The notes: generated from the letters alone by a model not told the origin. A stretch of DNA of 64,000 nucleotides from Phymorhynchus buccinoides (GCA_017654935.2 CM065699.1:51180011-51244010); one strand, 5' to 3'; counted from the first letter of the stretch, positions 35,220-49,492 are shown. Program-made: numbers and translations.

Positions 35220-35399
35220 TACAGTGGACCCTCCCTTATAAGACTCCTGATCCCATATAAGACCTACTTCTCTGAGACATTGCCCCTTCTTTGTAAAGAA
35301 AGTAAGTATTAAAACATTACCTCCCCTTATAAGATCCCTCCCTTATAAGACCTCATTTGGATGATTTTTGAAGGTCTTATAAAGGGAGGTTCCACTGTA
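35220..35399. mobile_element. Family D MITE
   Basis: TACAGTGGACCCTCCC and GGGAGGTTCCACTGTA ends with TA targets. It is mirrored at 35914-36084. Confidence 0.75.
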
Positions 35400-35647
35400 C
35401 TTCAGAATTTTCTTCTTCTTCTTCTAAACTTTCATTTTACAACCACGTCATTATTTCTTCTTCTTCTTTCTCTCAGCATCCGCCGACGCTGGGCTACTCG
35501 CAGACCGCCAACATGGACGCAATGAATCAGCTCACTGAGAAGCAACATTCTGCCTTGCTCGGGAAATGGATAGGGTTAGAATTACGTTATGGTTGTTTTC
35601 ATGAAACGGAAAGAATGATACGTTGACACTGGAAGGTAGAAAGCTGA

Positions 35648-35664
35648 CCTATATATGGAAATTT
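35648..35664. other. Spacer at the centre of the giant inverted repeat
   Basis: Seventeen bases (CCTATATATGGAAATTT) separate GGTAGAAAGCTGA from TCAGCTTTCTACC, the innermost paired bases of the arms. Confidence 0.9.
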
Positions 35665-35913
35665 TCAGCTTTCTACCTTCCAGTGTCAACGTATCATTCT
35701 TTCCGTTTCATGAAAACAACCATAACTTAATTTGAACCCTATCCCTTTCCCGAGCAAGGCAGAATGTGTGCTTCTCAGTGAGCTGATTCATTGCGTCCAT
35801 GTTGGCGGTCTGCGAGTAGCCAGCGTCGGCGGATGCTGAGAGAAAGAAGAAGAAGAAATAATGACGTGGTTGTAAAATGAAAGTTTAGAAGAAGAAGAAG
35901 AAAATTCTGAAGT

Positions 35914-36084
35914 ACAGTGGAACTCCCTTATAAGACCTTAAAAAATGCAATCATCCCAAATGAGGTCTTATAAGGGAGGGATCTTATAAGGGGAGGTAAT
36001 TTTAATACTTACAAAGAAGGGCAATGTCTCAGAGAAGTAGGTCTTATATTGGAGGGAGTCTTATAAGGGAGGTTCCCACTTGTA
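35914..36084. mobile_element. Family D MITE, right-arm copy
   Basis: Mirror copy of 35220-35399, with ends TACAGTGGAACTCCC and GGTTCCCACTTGTA. Confidence 0.7.
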
Positions 36085-36151
36085 CAAGTCATGCATCCAT
36101 CGCGGACATTTCTAATTAACTCACTCTCTCTCGTGTTGTTGACTGTTGCAG

Positions 36152-36223
36152 GTTGTGTGTCTGCTTTCAATTCATTCTGCATCAAGACACTGCGACAGAA
36201 GACAGTCCAGGCTTGTCAGCAAG
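36152..36223 (+). CDS. Right-arm copy of the candidate exon
   Basis: Exact mirror of 35085-35156 with the same splice-site context. Confidence 0.3.
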
Positions 36224-36425
36224 GTGGTGAATGAGGTTGGTGTATTTTTATTTATCATACGTTTTTATTAAAAGTTGTAGCCAGGGGCAGAAATGTGAAC
36301 ATTGGTCTGACACACACATACACACACACGTGCACACACGCTGTGCACACCACGGCGTGCACAAACAACACACACACACACACACACACACGACACACAC
36401 ACACACATGCTACACACACACACAC

Positions 36426-36460
<35 letters not shown>

Positions 36461-36561
36461 ACACATGTACACACACACACACACACACCACACACACACA
36501 CACACATGTACACACACACACACACACACTGTACAACACACACACACACACAACACACACA

Positions 36562-36608
<47 letters not shown>

Positions 36609-36902
36609 CACACACACACACACATTCTTGTTTTACCCACATTTCGCGAGGTAGAAAAACGCATTTTATTGCATTTTACGGAAACCATTGCTGTCTCTAT
36701 AGGGGATTTGAAGATTCAATTTTTCTCAGTCAATAATTCCGACAATTTTTTCTGTCCCGGATAGTACACTTGACACTTGGAGCTTAGCAAGTGCTCTTTT
36801 AGTGCGCGTGCACTAGAACAGCACTTGAACTTACCTACCTCGCAACTTTTACGTGGTAACTTCGGTTACCTCGCAATGTTACTGAAAAAGTCAGAAATTT
36901 CG

Positions 36903-36953
<51 letters not shown>

Positions 36954-37823
36954 CCCACACACACAGACAGTACACACACACAGTGAGTTATTTCAATGCA
37001 TTATATTATTACGAATATTAGGCTAATGTTTAGTACTTTGGAATGTTTTGTTTTGCATGTTGAGTTGTTTTTCGAGTTGCTTTCGTATTGCTTTTCATTC
37101 TGAGGACAGGATGAAAACAAATTGTCAAGCTTATTCCTTTATCGTCAATAAAGATTATTTGACTTGACTTGACTTGACACACACACAGATCAGGTGTTAC
37201 TTGGGGGGCCTTACACTTGTGCGGCGACTTTATAGATTGGTACCATGGGGGACCTTTGCATTTAACTTAAGTGATTGTTAGTAGGTAAAGATGATTACCA
37301 AATGTATTTGATAAAAAGCTTCTATGGGTGTAAAGGCAGGTGATGGGGGCTGTTTTTTGCTAACACAATAAGTGTGTGTGTGTGTATGCTGTGTCAAGTC
37401 AAGTCAAGTCAAAATTTTATTTAAAGTTGGGACATTGAATAAGCAAAATATACATGCTTTTTTCCATCAAGCCATCTATAAACAAAAGCATCAAACCAAA
37501 CATACATACACGAAACATAAATTATACTGGTTAAGGACCATAGAAATAAGAGCTGAGATGAGAGAGAGAGATGAGAGATGGAGATAGAGAGAGAGAGAGG
37601 GGGGGGAAGAAGAAGAAGAAGAAGAAACATATAAATATTTACAGAAAGAAAAGGAGCATGTGTGCATTTATGTGTGTGCATAACTGCATTTATTTACAAT
37701 GGTAATTGTTATTGATGATTTTTGTTTAGTTTTGTGTTTTTGTTATGCTGTACTTGTAGTTGTATCCTCCATGCCCCCAAGAGGGCTCAAAGGATTAAAG
37801 TTCTTGATTCGTGATTGTACACA

Positions 37824-37877
<54 letters not shown>

Positions 37878-37880
37878 TGT

Positions 37881-37974
<94 letters not shown>

Positions 37975-37987
37975 GGTGTGTGTGTGT

Positions 37988-38033
<46 letters not shown>

Positions 38034-38362
38034 GTCACTGCAGGGCTCTCCCAGGGACCCCCATTTGGGGGTCTATGAAGTACTAAAATTCTAAAGGACA
38101 CTCTAAAAGAATGTGCAGGGGGTCCCAGGGATGCACTAGAAAAATTATTTTTAGCATTCGCAATGCCACTGGGACCCTCTATCCCGCCTCTAGGACCCTC
38201 TATGCTGTAAGTGAAGGAGTCCCTGGGATCCCTTGTTTTGTGAGACAAGTGGGAGCCCTGCACTGTGTGCGTGCATGGGTGCATGTATGCACGCCTCTGT
38301 GCCTGTGTGTGTCTGATTCCACTGCCTGCCTGTGTCTCGCTTATCCACGGTCGATGTTCCAG

Positions 38363-38569
38363 AAACTGATGCCAGCCTTCAAGCAGCTGGGCGCGGAGCT
38401 GTCTGAGGAGTGCCAGTTCTCCCCGACTCGCAGCCTGTACCACGTGCAGGAGAGCCACAAGTCCTCGGAGGAGTCCTCCAAGTGGCTCTGCCACTTCTGC
38501 GGCAAGTCCTTCTACACCGAGCACTTCCTGGACATGCACTTCAACAACCGGCACGCCGACCAGATCCAG
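38363..38569 (+). CDS. C2H2 zinc-finger exon, right-arm copy
   Basis: Identical coding sequence to 32720-32926 on the opposite strand, with the same acceptor and donor. If the palindrome is an assembly artefact, this is not a second gene. Confidence 0.75.
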
Positions 38570-38729
38570 GTGTGGGTGGCCGTGGTGGTGGTGGTGGTGG
38601 GGGCGGTGGGGAGGGGGGGGGGCATGGCTTATAAATCAATCCATCCCTCTGCTCCATTTACCTCTGGGACAATATTTCCATCTATACGCCTGGCAGCTCG
38701 CAAACTATGTTCAGTTTCTGCCCCCCATG

Positions 38730-38808
38730 CCCCCTCGCTCTCTCTCTCTCTCTCTCGCTCTACTCTCTCTCTCTCTCTCTCTCATCTCTCTTCTCTCTCT
38801 CTCTGTCT

Positions 38809-38840
<32 letters not shown>

Positions 38841-38860
38841 CTCTCTCTATCTCTCCAGCA
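38730..38860. repeat. CT microsatellite, right-arm mirror of the GA run
   Basis: A CT run broken by many single-base changes, unlike the cleaner left-arm GA run at 32432. Confidence 0.85.
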
Positions 38861-38879
38861 CCATAAATACAAACAAAAA

Positions 38880-40860
38880 GAGAAAGTGTTACAGCACTCT
38901 ACAAACGGAAGCCAATATTTTACAGCATTCTTCAAACCAGAAACCACAGTTGTTTTCAGCACTCTACAAACCAGAAACCACATGTTACAGCACTCCACAA
39001 ACCGGAAACCACATCTTACAGCACCCTACAAACCAGAAACCACATGTTACAGCACTATACAAACTGGAAACCACATCTTACAGCACTATACAAACCAGAA
39101 ACCACATTTTACAGTACTCTACAAACAAGAAACCACATTTTACAGCACTCTACAAACCAGAAACCACATGTTACAGCACTCTACAAACCAGAAACCACAT
39201 GTTACAGCACTCTACAAACCAGAAACCACATGTTACAGCACTCTACAAACCAGAAACCACATGTTACAGCACTATACAAACTGGAAACCACATGTTACAG
39301 CACTCTACAAACCAGAAACCACATGTTACAGCACTCTACAAACTGGAAACCACATTGTTACAGCACTACTACAAACCAGAAACCACATGTTACAGCACTA
39401 TACAAACTGGAAACCACATCTTACAGCACTCTACAAACCAGAAACCACATGTTACAGCACTATACAAACTGGAAACCACATCCTTACAGCACTATACAAA
39501 CCAGAAACCACATGTTACAGCACTCTACAAACAAGAAACCACATGTTACAGCACTCTACAAACCAGAAACCACATCTTACAGCACTCTATAAACTGGAAA
39601 CCACATGTTACAGCACTCTACAAACCAGAAACCACATGTTACAGCACTATACAAACTGGAAACCACATGTTACAGCACTATACAAACTGGAAACCACATG
39701 TTACAGCACTCCACAAACCGGAAACCACATCTTACAGCACCCTACAAACCAGAAACCACATGTTACAGCACTATACAAACTGGAAACCACATGTTACAGC
39801 ACTCTACAAACCAGAAACCACATGTTACAGCACTATACAAACTGGAAACCACATCTTACAGCACTATACAAACCAGAAACCACATTTTACAGTACTCTAA
39901 AAACCAGAAACCACATTTTACAACACTTACAAACCAAAAAACACATTTTACATCACTCTACAAACCCAAAAACATATTTTACAACATTCTACAAACTGGA
40001 AGCCACATTTTACAACACTATGCTAACCAGAAACCACATTTTACAACATTCTACAAACTGGAAGCCACATTTTACAACACTATACTAACCCAAAACCACA
40101 TTTTACAACACTATGCAAACTGGAAACCACATTTTACAACATTCTACAAACTGGAAGCCACATTTTACAACACTATGCTAACCAGAAACCACATTTTACA
40201 ACATTCTACAAACTGGAAGCCACATTTGACAACACGATACTAACCCAAAACCACATTTCACAACATTATGCAAACTGGAAACCACATTTTACAACACTAC
40301 AAACTGGAAACCACATTTTTACAACATTATACAAACTGGAAACCACATTTTAGAACATTATACAAACTGGAAACCACATTTTACAACATTCTACAAACTG
40401 GAAACCACATTTTACAACATGCTGTAAAATGTGGTTTGTAGAGTGCTGTAAAAATGTGGTTTGTAGAGTGCTGTAAAAATGTGGTTTGTAGAGTGCTGTA
40501 AAATGTGGTTTGTAGAGTGCTGTAAAATGTGGTTTGTGGTGTGTAGAGTGCTGCAAAATGTGGTTTGTAGAGTGCTGTAAAATGTGGTTTGTAGAGTGCT
40601 GTAAAATGTGGTTTGTAGAGTGCTGTAAAATGTGGTTTGTAGAGTGCTCTAAAATGTGGTTTGTAGAGTGCTGTAAAATGTGGTTTGTAGAGTCACTGTA
40701 AAATGTGGTTTGTAGAGTGCTGTAAAATGTGGTTTTCAGTGTTTAGAGTGCTGTAAAATGTGGTTTGTAAAGTGCTGTAAAATGTGGTTTAGAGTGCTGT
40801 AAAATGTGGTTTAGAGTGCTGTAAAATGTGGTTTAGAGTGCTGTAAAATGTGACTTCCAG
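38880..40860. repeat. 31-bp minisatellite, right arm
   Basis: Mirror of 30470-32400, including the turn at about 40414-40440. Copy order and number differ locally. Confidence 0.9.
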
Positions 40861-40901
40861 TTTTGATGTAAAAAGCCACAAGTCGATGGAGGTCGCTGCC
40901 A

Positions 40902-41320
40902 AGGTGTAGATTGGCACAGTGGTATCGCGTTCGCCTCGTATCAAGTGAACCCGTGTTCGAACCTGGGTACAGGGGATTTTTCTCTCTCATTTTTGCAATA
41001 GGCCTTAAGGTCTGAATGTGGAGTCTTTCAGGTGAGACGATAACCGACCTGGTCCCATGTTCCACATGTCACTTAGCACACATTGAACACCAGTTGCAAC
41101 GAAAAAGTTGTCATGTAGTCCCCAAATTTAACCCCCCCCCCTTTCTTTCCTGATCGTCGCAGTAGCAGTGAGAGATCGCATGCCAACATTGTTTGAATAT
41201 GAAATTGAGTGGCGCGCCCTCTGTGTACGCCGACTCGCTCTTTAGGTGGGAGCAAACCGAAATTTCACAGAGACGCCTCTGTGTCTATGATGTACCTAAT
41301 ACCTAAAAAAAGTACTTCAA
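40902..41320 (+). mobile_element. Family B tRNA-derived SINE, right-arm copy
   Basis: The head TGGCACAGTGGTATCGCG and box GTGTTCGAACCTGGG, then the conserved body and ACCTAATACCTAA end. It is more diverged than the left-arm copy at 30035. Confidence 0.75.
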
Positions 41321-41729
41321 TACCAAATGGCATTGACACTTTTGCAGCAAAGTTTTCTACACCGGGCACTACCTGGACATGCACTACCTGGACAAGCCCA
41401 TCAGATCAGGGTGGTTGGGGGGGTTGGCAGGGTTGGTTTTGATGATCATATGCATGAGAGAAATCAGACATCAGGAAGGTGGCAGGGCGATGATGGTCTA
41501 TGAGATCTAGGCTTAATTAAATACTGTGTGTGTGGTACTCTAGCTAAGTCAAACATTGTCTGCTACTTGAAAGTCTAAACATAACCACTAATATTAGTAA
41601 TAGTCAGGGCTGGTGTTCCATAACTGTTGAACATTATTTACTCTACGGCTCTCGCTTTGCTATTGGCTTTGCTACAGGCTAATTAACATCAATGTCAAAG
41701 CCATTTGAGTAAAGGGTCGTGGAATATCA

Positions 41730-42520
41730 AGGTGTGTGCAATTTATAATAATAATAATAATGGGAATTTTTATATAGCGCTCTTTCTCACATGAGCTCAG
41801 TGTACTTTACATTGATAACAAGAACATTAAAAGCAAACAAATAATGAATAACTAGAAAGTAAAATAAAAATATGATGATTGCACGCCCACGTTCTCTTAC
41901 TCACACACACACACACACACAACCACCACACACACACACAGCACGCACGCACGCCTGCATGCATGTCGATGGACACTAATTCATACTATATCGTATATAT
42001 TACAACATAAACACGCAAACACACACATGAACGCAGTCCACGCACACACACACAAATACACACATGCACACACTCACACACCTTTACACAATAGTATAAT
42101 AGTTACAATATAAAAATTCTAAGAAAAAAACAAAGACCACATTCACCTCCTCAATCAAGATTAAATACAATACTGCAAATTAAAATAAAATCATACTGCC
42201 ATCGACATACCAGTTACATGACTAATTATAATAGATAAATTTTGCAAGAACAAAGATACCCTTCTACCTCAGTTACAAGCGTTTATTTAAAGTGTACAAG
42301 ACGTAGACATTCTACATACAACTTGCGAAATATAAAATAATTGTAAATAAAAAAATTCACAAGATTTCAATGAAACGGACCCACCTCACACACAAACGCT
42401 AATCAATCATAATATGTCCAGAACAAGTGAGTTTTAATGGCAGAGCGACAGGCGGACATAGAGTGAGATGAGCGGACATGTTGTGGGAGGGCATTCCATA
42501 AATGAGGTGCTAAATAGTAG
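41730..42520 (-). mobile_element. LINE 3' fragment, right-arm copy
   Basis: Mirror of 28850-29605, with clear differences: extra indels in the CA runs and changed bases in the ATT tail. Confidence 0.6.
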
Positions 42521-42874
42521 AAGGAAAACTATGACTAGGGGGTTCATTTGTCGCGCTGCAGCCAAAGGAATTGGGTGGTTTGGGGGAACCTTCCCCACCG
42601 GCAACATGCTCTTTTGGATCTTTGTTGATCTTTTGCTCGCTTTTGATTTGCCTGCTTTTTAGCTCCTTTTGCTGTATTTGCTGTTTGCTGTCTTGTTGTT
42701 TGTCTGTGTGTTTGATAAAGGCGCATTCGCTGAAATATCCAGTTAGTTTTGTTTTGTCTGTTGTGAATTAAATGACGTCACTTTACGCTTGTCGTGTAGT
42801 CGTTTGGTGGTTGTATGTTCTAGTGACGTTGCATTCTGTTTCAGTTTAATGTTTCCATCGTTATTTTTCCTCAG

Positions 42875-43012
42875 GAACCTGACTCGCTATGTCTGGCTGA
42901 CGTGTGTGAAGTGTTTCGCTGCGACGTCATCGGCCAGGACATTGTCCCCGACTTCTGGGACTACGCCCTGTGTCTGGAGGACGACATGAAGAGTCGGCAA
43001 AATAGGTGTGCG
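42875..43012 (+). pseudogene. Right-arm copy of exon 2 with destroyed donor
   Basis: The acceptor and first ~115 nt match 28530-28393, but the end reads GGTGTGCGCGGGGAGT where the left arm has GCT|GTGAGT. Clustered changes at one spot suggest poor consensus sequence or real decay. Confidence 0.65.
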
Positions 43013-43163
43013 CGGGGAGTTCAACATGGAGGTGTAGTGTGTGTGTGTGTGTGTGTGTGTTGTGTGTCACTGACTTTCTGGGATCTTGATGACCTGTGTC
43101 GTGGAGGACGAAATCGAATGAGTGTCTTCATCATAGGTGTGCTGTGGGGTCACCTGTATGTTT

Positions 43164-43198
<35 letters not shown>

Positions 43199-43880
43199 TG
43201 TGGTGTTGGGTGTGTGTGTGGTCCAACATTCTGGGACTATGCCCTGTTGTCTGGAGGACGACATGAAGAGTATGGATAATAGGTCTAGTGCTGTGAGTCA
43301 CATGGATGTGTAGTGTGTGTGTGTGTGTGTTTGGTGTGTGTGCCTGTTTTGTGTGTGTCCCCGAATTTCTGTGAACCTATGCCCTGTGTCTGGAGGATCG
43401 ACATGGAAGAGTCTGCATCATAGAGTTTTGCTGTGAGGCACATCCTGGGATGTTGTAGATGTAACTCGCTTAGTGTGTGGTGTGTTGTTGTGTGTGTGTG
43501 GGTGTGGTGTGTGGGTGTGTGTGCACCCAATTTCTGGGACTACGGCCCTGTGTACTGGATGGACGACACGAAGGAGCTATGCATCAGAGGGTGTGCGGTG
43601 AGTCACCTGGGATGTGTTGTGTGTGTGTGTGTGGTGTGTTTTGTGTGGTGTGTGTGTGTGTGTGTGTTTGTGCGTGTCCCCCACTTCTGGGGACTCTACG
43701 CCCTGTGTCTGGAGGGACGACATGAAGGATGTCTGGCATCATAGAGTGTGCTGTGAGGTCACCTGGTGATGCTGTAAGTGTGCTGTGTGTGTGTGTGCTG
43801 TCCCCGACTTCTGGGGACTATGCCCTGTGTCTGGAGGACGACATGAAGAGTCTGCATCATAGGTGTGCTGTGAGTCACAT
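42940..43880 (+). repeat. Right-arm copy of the junction repeats
   Basis: Seven units can be counted, as in the left arm, but several carry many indels, and the GT runs are much shorter. A 25-base T run lies near 43161. Confidence 0.75.
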
Positions 43881-44470
43881 GAATGTATATTGCGTTTGTG
43901 TGTGTGTTTTTCTTTTCGTTATTCTTTGCTTTGCTTTGCTGTCCCATCTTCTACTCACATCGGTGCTACTCTTTCGTTTTTACACTGATTTGAGTATTTA
44001 AAATTTTTGCCAGAAACAACTTAATTTCATTTTTGTTAAAATTCATTTTACAACAAAATAAAATTGACCACAAAGCGATTTGGGGCGTTTTGAACTGGGT
44101 TGTTGTATCTTAGAAGTTTACAAAGGAATTGTAATAATCTTGCAAGGCTTATCAGACTAGTTATATCTCTCTCTTAACTTGCCCCCCTGAGTCGCCAACG
44201 GAGCCCATGCCCGTCCTCCAGACGGCTATGGGTCCCCACTTCCCCCACCCAGCCCTGGGGATGCCCTTTCAAATTTGTGTGTTTTTTTTGTTGACATTTT
44301 GGGGAGTTGCACCCATGCTCTCAGAGATGAGATTTTCCATCCAATGAGGCTTTATACTGAACATGCTCTGCCCCTGTCTCGTGCCCTGAGATGCGAACGC
44401 CACCTACTTAAGATTATCACTTTTACCTGTCATGATGTGGTATATAGCCACATAAAATTATCTGCCCCAG

Positions 44471-45870
44471 ACATAACATTTCAGAACATAACACTATAAC
44501 ACCAATAACCCAACGGACTACAGCAGGCACAGACCAGTCTCACAATGACATAACATTTCAGAACATAACACTATAACACCAATAACCCAACGGAATACAG
44601 CAGGCACAGACCAGTCTCTTAATGACATAACATTTCACAACATAACACTATAACACCAATAACCCAACGGAATACAGCAGGCACAGACCAGTCTCTTAAT
44701 GACATAACATTTCAGAACATAACACTATAACACCAATAACCCAACGGAATACAGCAGGCACAGACCAGTCTCTTAATGACATAACATTTCAGAACATAAC
44801 ACTATAACACCAATAACCCAACGGACTACAGCAGGCACAGACCAGTCTCACAATGACATAACATTTCAGAACATAACACTATAACACCAATAACCCAACG
44901 GAATACAGCAGGCACAGACCAGTCTCGCAATGACATAACATTTCAGAACATAACACTATAACACCAATAACCCAACGGAATACAGCAGGCACAGACCAGT
45001 CTCACAATGACATAACATTTCATAACATAACACTATAACACCAATAACCCAACAGTATACAACAGGCACAAACCAGTCTCTCAATGGCGCAATATTTCAC
45101 AACATAACACTATAACACCAATAACCCAACGGACTACAGCAGGCACAGACCAGTCTCACAATGACATAACATTTCACAACATAACACTATAACACCAATA
45201 ACCCAACGGAATACAGCAGGCACAGACCAGTCTCTCAATGACATAACATTTCAGAACATAACACTATAACACCAGTAACCCAACGGAATACAGCAGGCAC
45301 AGACCAGTCTCTTAATGACATAACATTTCAGAACATAACACTATAACACCAATAACCCAACGGAATACAGCAGGCACAGACCAGTCTCTTAATGACATAA
45401 CATTTCAGAACATAACACTATAACACCAATAACCCAACGGAATACAGCAGGCACAGACCAGTCTCACAATGACATAACATTTCACAACATAACACTATAA
45501 CACCAATAACCCAACGGAATACAGCAGGCACAGACCAGTCTCACAATGACATAACATTTCAGAACATAACACTATAACACCAATAACCCAACGGACTACA
45601 GCAGGCACAGACCAGTCTCACAATGACATAACATTTCAGAACATAACACTATAACACCAATAACCCAACGGAATACAGCAGGCACAGACCAGTCTCACAA
45701 TGACATAACATTTCAGAACATAACACTATAACACCAATAACCCAACGGAATACAGCAGGCACAGACCAGTCTCGTAATGACATAACATTTCAGAACATAA
45801 CACTATAACACCAATAACCCAACGGAATATCAGCAGCGCACAAGACCGAGTCTCGTATACTGACATAACA
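44471..45870. repeat. 77-bp array, right arm
   Basis: Mirror of 25649-27047 with 18 units. The order of variants mostly matches, with some units different. Confidence 0.95.
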
Positions 45871-45901
45871 TTTCACAAAAAATGCATATGGTGTGTATAT
45901 G

Positions 45902-46000
45902 TACAGTGGAACCATCCTTATAAGACCTCCCATTATTAAAGACTCCTCACAACATAAGACCTACATGTGGTCAAGTGCCGTGGTTGTGTATTCACTGTAT
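45902..46000. mobile_element. Family D MITE cut by the gap
   Basis: It begins TACAGTGGAACCATCC and mirrors the right side of the copy at 25355-25629. It ends at the N run. Confidence 0.65.
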
Positions 46001-46500
46001 NNNNNNNNNNNNNNNNNNNNNNNNNNNNNNNNNNNNNNNNNNNNNNNNNNNNNNNNNNNNNNNNNNNNNNNNNNNNNNNNNNNNNNNNNNNNNNNNNNNN
46101 NNNNNNNNNNNNNNNNNNNNNNNNNNNNNNNNNNNNNNNNNNNNNNNNNNNNNNNNNNNNNNNNNNNNNNNNNNNNNNNNNNNNNNNNNNNNNNNNNNNN
46201 NNNNNNNNNNNNNNNNNNNNNNNNNNNNNNNNNNNNNNNNNNNNNNNNNNNNNNNNNNNNNNNNNNNNNNNNNNNNNNNNNNNNNNNNNNNNNNNNNNNN
46301 NNNNNNNNNNNNNNNNNNNNNNNNNNNNNNNNNNNNNNNNNNNNNNNNNNNNNNNNNNNNNNNNNNNNNNNNNNNNNNNNNNNNNNNNNNNNNNNNNNNN
46401 NNNNNNNNNNNNNNNNNNNNNNNNNNNNNNNNNNNNNNNNNNNNNNNNNNNNNNNNNNNNNNNNNNNNNNNNNNNNNNNNNNNNNNNNNNNNNNNNNNNN
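46001..46500. other. Scaffold gap of exactly 500 N
   Basis: It directly abuts the right arm of the inverted repeat. Confidence 0.99.
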
Positions 46501-46719
46501 AGAATCAACACATTGTTGTCGTCAGAAAAGTTCTAATGATAAGGCCACCGGCCTCTGCACAACAGGTACATGTTATCAAGAGGAAGCAAAACAATAAATA
46601 ACAACAACAGCAAAGAGAGAGAAAGTAATTTGCTTGAATATGTGAAGGAAAGCAACTTGAATTTCGGAAAAGTACTGAAGGAGTATAAAATGACACACAA
46701 TTCAATTAATCGATACACA

Positions 46720-46870
46720 TCTGTATTGTTACATATTCGGGACTTTCCTGGTGTTGCACTGCCTCCGGGCATTGCCTCCAGGATCGTTCCCACCTTCTTT
46801 ATATCTACTAAATAATAATAAATGTCCTATATTTATGTGTCTGTTCCAGACCGGAGGACGTTAAGCAGAG
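46720..46870 (+). mobile_element. Family E repeat
   Basis: Matches 21075-21215 in the same orientation, with a small AATAATAA insertion. Confidence 0.6.
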
Positions 46871-46879
46871 TTTCTTCAT

Positions 46880-47340
46880 TAATCGACGGTAGAAATAGTG
46901 AGGAAAGGAGAGAGGATGATAGTGAAGTAAGGAAAGGTAGTTAACTCCCTTCACCAAAGTTATTTTCTGCACCAAGTCGCCTAGCAAAGCATAAGCAACA
47001 ATCAATATTTAATTTTCTTGGCCAAAGCATTATACTTTTGCAATCGTTTGCTTTAGCTATTCTAATGTACCATGCATGTTACACGCATTAGTTAATTTTT
47101 AAGGAGCAAGACGTCGTCCTATTTTCACAAGTAGCTTTCACTGCAAATCAGTTTTATTTGGTGATCATTGTATAGCACTCTGTATGCTCTATTTTGCTTT
47201 AATTTTTGAAAGTCTTTTCTGTGTGTCTTTCTTGCTAGTAACGCTTGGCCGCTCCACAAATGACAACTCACCGAACAGCGCCAACTTACAGTCAGTCAAG
47301 GTTGATAAAGACAAGCAGTGGAGTGTCGAAAATTATCTTC
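46880..47340. other. No recognised gene
   Basis: A plus-strand open stretch at 47184-47335 begins with a hydrophobic segment, but splice sites or homology are lacking. Confidence 0.4.
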
Positions 47341-47341
47341 T

Positions 47342-47670
<329 letters not shown>

Positions 47671-47707
47671 GCGCAGTTATGCACGCTTAATGAAACATAA
47701 AAATAAT

Positions 47708-48083
<376 letters not shown>

Positions 48084-48473
48084 ATCGTTAAGTATGCATA
48101 CACGTACACGGTATACATTCACATCCCCTTGGTTAGTTAGAACTGGAAACTCTCTTGCGCACGGAGCGAGCAAACCAGCAACACAACCTCCCAATGTGAT
48201 CCAGAAGATTTATTGCACTAGTGATTTATTGGGCTCCCCCACCCCCACCCCCACCACAGCAGCAGCAGCAGAAGAAGAAGACAAAACAAATAAAACAAAA
48301 CCATTTTGAATAGACTTTTACAAGTTCATCGGAGTCTTGACAACAGTCACGCGCTCCTTTAATTACCCTCTCCGAGATTGATTGTATGGTAAGAGGCTAG
48401 CGAGTTAAAACCGCCTTGGTTCCAAGCACTGATTTGTTTTTTTGTTTCAACTTTCAGTTTCGCTTTAATTTAA

Positions 48474-48970
48474 TACCCGTGCCTCCCCGTGGGCGGGGGG
48501 TCTTTCGTACAAATAGTCCCCCATCTTCTGGAAGTTCTGTGCTTGTAACTTCCTCTAATCTGCCACTCTCTTTGACTCTTTTACCTTTACTTTCTGTCAT
48601 CGACAGGAGATGAGATATGTTTATCGTTTAAAAACTCGGGCCTGTCCTGGTATTGCAGTACCTCCAGGATCGTCCCACCGTTTTCATAGTTATTAATGTC
48701 CCATTATGTAATGTTCCAAGCCGGAGTACGCTAAATGAACTTTCACCTGTCATCAACTATTATATCTTTCTGACTTATTGAGCCATTCTCCTGCATTTTT
48801 CCCCAAAAAAACATCCTACAAATAATGTTCTCCTTTAGTTTGAGATCACCCGAAATCGGAATGTGTTGGTTGTATGTAATGGGGAGACCAGTAAAAACTG
48901 AAAACCGGACACATATGTATCTTACCCATTATGGCCATATGGCCCGGTAACGCAGAAACAGAAGAAGAAT
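48474..48970 (+). mobile_element. Family A element (type 2) with a family E insertion
   Basis: The head at 48474-48610 and the rest at 48745-48970 are separated by a family E copy at about 48632-48745. CTGTCATC flanks the insertion on both sides, a target duplication, so family E moved after family A. Confidence 0.65.
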
Positions 48971-49018
48971 ACCCGTGGTTCGAAGAACAATAAGTGATGT
49001 TCTACTAAATGGAATTGA

Positions 49019-49020
<2 letters not shown>

Positions 49021-49064
<44 letters not shown>

Positions 49065-49091
49065 GCGTGTGCGTGTGCGTGTGCGTGTGCG

Positions 49092-49126
<35 letters not shown>

Positions 49127-49130
49127 TGTT
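49021..49130. repeat. GT microsatellite
   Basis: GT and GTGCGT runs. Confidence 0.95.
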
Positions 49131-49492
49131 CAACGACAGTAGACAAAAAGAAGTCTACATTTGTTCCTGCTCAATTGCGTGTGCACGTACACGTATCAGT
49201 CAATGTGTGCAAAATGTGTGCTAGGATTGCAGGATGTGTTATATGATATGGATAGTTTGGGTTTCAACAAAATTGGGGTGGAAAGCCAACATAATTTAAC
49301 ATAATTACCCATATCCTATAACATATGTAGTAAACCCCACATAAATATTTCGATTTATTATTTAAACAGAACTATGACTTTTGTGAAATTCAGTAAGATG
49401 GCATAGGAGTTTTACAGCAACGCTTACTTTCATGCGTTAGTACTTCTGGTTTGTTATAGCTTGAACATAGGATAAACCTCCCTTTCCAGAAA

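Larger units (their letters stand above)
35665..46000. repeat. Right arm of the giant inverted repeat
   Basis: It mirrors 25532-35647 and stops at the 500-N gap. Indels in dinucleotide and homopolymer runs are frequent, and 43000-43830 looks scrambled relative to the left arm. Confidence 0.9.

Noticed and set aside
38363..43012. A second zinc-finger gene on the plus strand
   Set aside because: The exons are the mirror copy of those at 28393-32926, and the later exons are missing. Until the palindrome is confirmed it should not be counted as a paralogue.
47184..47335. Possible secreted protein start on the plus strand
   Set aside because: A hydrophobic start followed by polar residues is suggestive, but the frame runs into a CA microsatellite and no splice donor could be supported.
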